This document shows positions 60,408-64,000 of a stretch of DNA of 64,000 nucleotides, piece after piece. Position numbers and translations under genes: made by a program. Numbering within the stretch: position 1 is the first letter of the stretch; every line of letters begins with the position of its first letter. The stretch spans positions 1-64,000 of the forward strand of contig LNEI01000027.1 of assembly GCA_001464455.1 (NCBI GenBank). Reading direction: 5' to 3'. Source of the stretch: Acidobacteria bacterium Ga0077534. Lineage in GTDB: Bacteria; Acidobacteriota; Blastocatellia; Pyrinomonadales; Pyrinomonadaceae. The notes beneath the pieces are model-generated. The model made no database searches, was not told where the DNA came from, and saw only the letters and a list, made by a program, of their open reading frames with translations.

Positions 60408-62027
60408 ATGAAAAGACTAAAAAGTACATTTTCAGTTTCGGCGATCTTGTTTTCGATACTTCTGGGATCCGCGGCTTTTGCTTCGGCGCAAACGCGGAAC
60501 GATCGTGATATTCGTGATGCTGTTCGCAGCCTGTTCTCGAAGATCGAAGATTTTGAGACAAATCTTCGCTACCAGATGCAGAGCAGTTCGTCGGGTACGG
60601 CTGATCTGTCGCGGGTATCGACGGATGTGCGTGAGCTTAGGAATAGCATTCAGCAGTTTCAGGATTTTTACGACCGGAAGCGTGAAAATCGTGACGACGT
60701 TAATACGATAATCACAGCTGCAAAACGCATCGACATTTTCCTGCAGTCGAACCCGCAGAATCGGCAGGTTGAGGATGATTGGAATGGCGTGAAGCGTCAG
60801 ATCGAACGTCTCGGCAATAACTACGGCATCACAACTAAGTGGGACAGCGGCAACACGATGCAAAGTGCCCCACCGACCTCCGGGGGCAAGCCGAGGCCGC
60901 CGGTAATGACCGTGGGGCTATCGGGGACGTACGAGCTCGACACCGCTCGCAGCGAGAATGTCGACGAGGTGGTCGCTGACGCCCGCGTGAGCTCTGCAGA
61001 GCGTGCGGCGGATCTTCGCTCTAAGCTCGCACCGCCGCAGCAGATCGCTATCGACATCCGCGGCAATCAGGTCACGCTCGCGACAACGGATGCCGAACCG
61101 CTTACGTTCACGGCAGATGGCCGCGAGAAGGCGGAGCAGATGAATGGCCAGAACGTGCGCGTCAGAGCGACGCTGACCGGTGACAAACTCGTGATCACGA
61201 GCCTCGGCGGCGAGACTGATTATACGATCACGTTCGTCTCCGAAACGGGCGGAAAGGGATTGAAAGTTTCGCGACGCATCACGACCGGTTACCTTAGCGA
61301 GACCGTGTTTTCCGAAAGCGTTTATAACAAAACGGATGCCGTCGCCGGGCTTGGGATAAAGGCAGGCGGTACGGTTTCGGACGCCGACGGAGCTTATTCC
61401 GACAACGATTCATCGACCGGCGTTTCGAATGGCGGTACCGGCGCAACCACGACGGGCCGCACAAACGTTCCCTCGGCGGTTACAACGCGTCCCGGCAACT
61501 ACACCGTTCCAAACGGAACGACGATCACGGGCCTGCTAGAGAATGAGCTGAACACAAAGGTCTCGCAGAACAACGACCGCTTTCGTATGACCGTGCAGTC
61601 GCCCGACGAGTTTCGCGGAGCGATCGTCGAGGGTTACGTGACGGGCATTAATCGTTCGGGCACTGTTACCGGCGACCCGAAAATGGTGCTCAATTTCGAG
61701 AAGATCACGCTCAGAAACGGTGATGTCTTCGATTTTGCCGGCAATCTGCAGTCGGTACAGGCATTAAACGGCAAAAATGTGTCCGTCGACAACGAAGGCA
61801 CCCTAAAAGGTGAAAGCCAAACCCGCCAAACGGCCAAACGCGGCGGCATCGGGGCGGGGATCGGTGCGGTCATCGGAGCCATTGCCGGCGGAGGCAAAGG
61901 AGCCGTCCTCGGAGCTATCATCGGCGGCGGCGGCGGAGCCGGTACAGTCGCGATCCAGGGCAAAACCGACATCCAACTCCAACAAGGCTCGACGATAACG
62001 GTCGTTTCCTCATCGCCCATGCGCTAG
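60408..62027 (+). CDS. secreted protein with C-terminal glycine-zipper
   Basis: 539 residues from the ATG at 60408, with AGGAAA just before. Signal peptide STFSVSAILFSILLGSAAFA. The middle is beta-rich (for example GLSGTYELDTARSENVDEVV, NQVTLATTDAEPLTFTADGR, DKLVITSLGGETDYTITFVS) with a Gly/Thr-rich stretch (STGVSNGGTGATTTGRTNVP). The C-terminus is a glycine zipper (GGIGAGIGAVIGAIAGGGKG, AVLGAIIGGGGGAG) typical of membrane-inserting segments. No enzyme motif. Envelope role is suggested, function unknown. It diverges from OsmC. Confidence 0.72.
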   Translation: MKRLKSTFSVSAILFSILLGSAAFASAQTRNDRDIRDAVRSLFSKIEDFETNLRYQMQSSSSGTADLSRVSTDVRELRNSIQQFQDFYDRKRENRDDVNTIITAAKRIDIFLQSNPQNRQVEDDWNGVKRQIERLGNNYGITTKWDSGNTMQSAPPTSGGKPRPPVMTVGLSGTYELDTARSENVDEVVADARVSSAERAADLRSKLAPPQQIAIDIRGNQVTLATTDAEPLTFTADGREKAEQMNGQNVRVRATLTGDKLVITSLGGETDYTITFVSETGGKGLKVSRRITTGYLSETVFSESVYNKTDAVAGLGIKAGGTVSDADGAYSDNDSSTGVSNGGTGATTTGRTNVPSAVTTRPGNYTVPNGTTITGLLENELNTKVSQNNDRFRMTVQSPDEFRGAIVEGYVTGINRSGTVTGDPKMVLNFEKITLRNGDVFDFAGNLQSVQALNGKNVSVDNEGTLKGESQTRQTAKRGGIGAGIGAVIGAIAGGGKGAVLGAIIGGGGGAGTVAIQGKTDIQLQQGSTITVVSSSPMR

Positions 62028-62095
62028 CAGACAGTCTGCAGACAGTCTGCAGAAGCCCGCACGCAGTAAGGGCTCCTGAACAATCGTAAGAAGCA

Positions 62096-62133
62096 AAAAG
62101 CCCGACGCAAAACACAAAATGCGTCGGGCTTTT
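62096..62133 (+). terminator. rho-independent terminator after the glycine-zipper gene
   Basis: AAAAGCCCGACGCA (62096-62109) pairs with TGCGTCGGGCTTTT (62120-62133), 10-base loop. It also reads as a terminator on the minus strand. Confidence 0.85.
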
Positions 62134-62398
62134 CGTCTCATTCCATTCGAGATCTGTATCAGATCGACACAACTTGTGCCCCAGACAGCACCCGCCGCAC
62201 CCTCAGTCACGATATTTCTTTCCCTTAGCGCCTTTTCTTTGCGAACTTTGCGTTAAATAGATCACGCTTGCAAGGCTTCACGGCCAAGAAGGACCTTTCA
62301 GACCGCTTCCAATAAACATTCAAACTGATCACTACCGTCGCATTTGACACGTTACGCAACATTATGCTATCTATGAAACATAGCCGCAATACTGGCAG
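62134..62398. other. intergenic region with one cgcaaag-family repeat
   Basis: About 265 bases. A reversed cgcaaag-type unit is at 62224-62256 (CTTTGCG...ACTTTGCGTTAA). Upstream of the terminator (62030-62066) there are two direct copies of GCAGACAGTCT and a half-site of the palindrome at 8251. No gene is seen. Confidence 0.5.
62224..62256. repeat. cgcaaag-family repeat unit (reverse orientation)
   Basis: CTTAGCGCC...CTTTGCG and ACTTTGCGTTAA, matching the arm consensus seen in the amylase leaders in reverse. Confidence 0.5.
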
Positions 62399-62845
62399 AT
62401 GATAATGGAAACCACATCCCGACTCAGGTTCCCGCTCGACAGCAACTGGGAACGCCACCACGGCGGCCCTGACCGGCCTCCGCGCCATCGCATCCACGCG
62501 ACCATCGGCCCCAAACGCCGCATCCTGATAAACGCCAAACTGTACGAAATGATCGGCTCGCCCACCGAGGTCCTGCTCTACTACAACCGCAAATCCTCAA
62601 AGATCGCCATCGAACCAGTCGCACCCGGAGCCACCGGAGCCTTTCCCGTGATCTGCCGCCGCGGCAGCTACGAGATCCCCGCCGCCTCATTCTGCCGCAC
62701 CCACCAGATCAAAGTCCGCGCCACCCACAAATTCCAAAACCCCCGCGTCACCCCCGACCACCGCCTCTTCCTCGACCTAAAACGCACAACGCCCGTTACG
62801 AGACGGCGGCATCGGATGACAGCCAGCGCAGAGCAACCCGAATAG
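62399..62845 (+). CDS. conserved hypothetical protein, paralogue of the gene at 1126
   Basis: 148 residues (ATG at 62399, or the ATG at 62405). It shares its strand order with the product at 1126-1536: RRILINAKLYEMIGSPTEV, LLYYNRKSSKIAIEPVAPG, CRRGSYEIPAASFCRTHQIK, and LFLDLKRTT. It is rich in Arg and His (RHGG, RPPRHRIH), and the C-terminal tail is basic. Two such genes in 64 kb suggest a multi-copy family in this genome. Function unknown. Codon use looks like the neighbours. Confidence 0.62.
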   Translation: MIMETTSRLRFPLDSNWERHHGGPDRPPRHRIHATIGPKRRILINAKLYEMIGSPTEVLLYYNRKSSKIAIEPVAPGATGAFPVICRRGSYEIPAASFCRTHQIKVRATHKFQNPRVTPDHRLFLDLKRTTPVTRRRHRMTASAEQPE

Positions 62846-62917
62846 GTCAGAGCCGATATTGAGCGGCCCGCCAGATCTAAATGCATCAGATCTTGATTTC
62901 TGCTATAACTTTTTGAG

Positions 62918-64000
62918 ATGAAGATCAGCTCGAAAACTCCCCAAGAGTCGCTAGACAAACAGTTGCTGCGCTTTCGGCCCAGAGAAGCGGATTTTGAACT
63001 GTTCAGGGTCGGCCTTACGGAACTCTTGTCCAAGATCGACGAGGCGGCACGCGAGGACAATCAGGAGATCCACGTCCAAAACTTCCTGCGCGATTCTTTT
63101 TACAAGGGTAAGAATGAGGTTAATAAAAAAGATCGCATCGATCTCGCGATCCATCTGACAGCCGACAAATCATCGCCGGTCGGCGTCATTATAGAATCAA
63201 AACGCCCGGGCAACCGATCTGAGATGCTGTCGGTGGCTAACCCGAACACAAAGGCCCTGCACGAACTAGTGCTCTATTTCATGCGGGAACGGATCGATGA
63301 GAAGAATGACGACCTGAAGTATCTCATCGCGACCAATATCAATGAATGGTTCATCTTTTCCGCCCAGGATTTTGAAAAGCTGTTTTATGAGAACACGAAG
63401 TTCCGGCGCGAATATGAGGCATGGCGCGACAAACTAAAGGTAAGTACGAATACCGATCATTTCTACAACGAGATCGTTAAGCCCTTCATTGCCGGGAGCG
63501 AGGCAGAGCTGAACTGCACACACTTTGACCTGCGCGACTGGGCGACGAGCGGAGCGCTGGAGGGCCAGTCTAAAAAGCTGATCGCACTTTACAAGCTGCT
63601 TTCGCCACATCATCTGCTCAGGACGAAGTTTCAGGATGACAGCAACACGCTGAACAGCAGGTTTTACGCCGAGCTGCTGCACATCATCGGGCTTGAGGAG
63701 TATAAGGAAAAGAGCAAGACCCTGATCCGTAAAAAAACGACCGACAACTCGGGGTCGCTGATGGAGATGGCGGTCACGAAGCTTGAGTCGAAGGACGTTT
63801 TGCCGAGGGTCGACGACCCGTCTCAGTATGGCGAAACACGCGAGCAGCGTTACGAGGCTATAGCACTGGAGCTGTGCATCACGTGGATCAACCGTATCCT
63901 ATTTCTAAAACTGCTCGAGGCTCAGCTCGTCGGCTATCACGAGGGCGATCGGGCATACAGATTTTTAAATCTCGCGATGGTGCGGGATTTTGATGATCTG
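62918..64000 (+). CDS. type IIG-like restriction-modification enzyme, N-terminal part
   Basis: 361 codons are open from the ATG at 62918 to the window edge; the gene continues beyond. The N-terminal region (~1-170) looks like the nuclease end of Eco57I/type IIG enzymes: KDRIDLAIHLTADKSSPVG then VIIESKRPG, a plausible PD-(D/E)XK site (Asp at D-L-A-I, and E-S-K), followed by LYFMRERIDEKNDDLKYLIA and TNINEWFIFSAQDFEKLFYE. Residues ~250-361 (FYAELLHIIGLEEY; EQRYEAIALELCITWINRIL) resemble the helical linker before the methyltransferase domain, which is not yet reached. Its neighbour upstream is unrelated. Confidence 0.75.
   Translation, partial: MKISSKTPQESLDKQLLRFRPREADFELFRVGLTELLSKIDEAAREDNQEIHVQNFLRDSFYKGKNEVNKKDRIDLAIHLTADKSSPVGVIIESKRPGNRSEMLSVANPNTKALHELVLYFMRERIDEKNDDLKYLIATNINEWFIFSAQDFEKLFYENTKFRREYEAWRDKLKVSTNTDHFYNEIVKPFIAGSEAELNCTHFDLRDWATSGALEGQSKKLIALYKLLSPHHLLRTKFQDDSNTLNSRFYAELLHIIGLEEYKEKSKTLIRKKTTDNSGSLMEMAVTKLESKDVLPRVDDPSQYGETREQRYEAIALELCITWINRILFLKLLEAQLVGYHEGDRAYRFLNLAMVRDFDDL

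Noticed and set aside
1-64000. CRISPR arrays and rRNA genes
   Set aside because: No regularly spaced repeat array and no 16S, 23S or 5S sequence was recognised.

Overview
This 64 kb window is a stretch of bacterial chromosome that includes the replication origin (dnaA, a DnaA-box-rich gap, dnaN). It carries housekeeping genes for purines (purN, purM), arginine (argG/argH), folate (folP), thiamine (thiE), tRNA modification (tilS, queA), ribosome modification (rsmG), replication (holA), proteolysis (ftsH) and outer-membrane assembly (an LptE-like lipoprotein). Moderate-to-high GC, a large Oar-type TonB-dependent receptor with an N-terminal carboxypeptidase-regulatory-like domain, many small secreted proteins of unknown function and families such as DUF445, DUF3667, DUF5990, DUF4112 and DUF2807 suggest Acidobacteriota, most likely class Blastocatellia (Pyrinomonadaceae-like). 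That assignment is inference from gene content.

Layout. 1-16 kb: the edge of a REP-associated (RAYT) transposase gene, small secreted or unknown genes, purN and purM, a 214-bp inverted-repeat element that supplies the end of purN, a PIN toxin-antitoxin pair, and an unusual gene fusing an aminoglycoside-phosphotransferase-like kinase to an ABC ATPase, coupled to its permease. 16-20 kb: a NuiA-type nuclease inhibitor, dnaA, oriC, dnaN. 20-35 kb: argG/argH, tilS-ftsH, folP-lptE-holA, then a minus-strand run of a pilus retraction ATPase, thiE, a RimI-like acetyltransferase and queA.

35-50.6 kb: a one-direction block for alpha-glucan use. It holds a secreted GH15 glucoamylase, two exported GH13 enzymes, an SLC45-like sugar transporter, a cytoplasmic 4-alpha-glucanotransferase (malQ), an esterase, the TonB receptor and a ROK repressor. 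The logic is capture at the surface, breakdown outside the cytoplasm, import, then remodelling by MalQ, under a repressor whose likely operator (GTTTGTT-N5-AACAAAC) occurs identically before its own gene and before the receptor gene. The block is bracketed by 132-bp direct repeats, one of which contains the 3' end of tRNA-Leu(CAA), with a frameshifted IS3-type orfA next to the other. It therefore looks like an old genomic island.

50.6-64 kb: two tRNA-Leu genes, a SurA-like export factor, a histidine kinase with an NtrC-type regulator, a TPR protein, rsmG, a HEAT-repeat/cyclophilin fusion, OsmC, a glycine-zipper protein and the start of a type IIG-like restriction-modification gene cut by the right edge. 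A notable cross-cutting observation is that the hydrophobic cores of two amylase signal peptides are encoded by copies of one dispersed cgcaaag-rich repeat.
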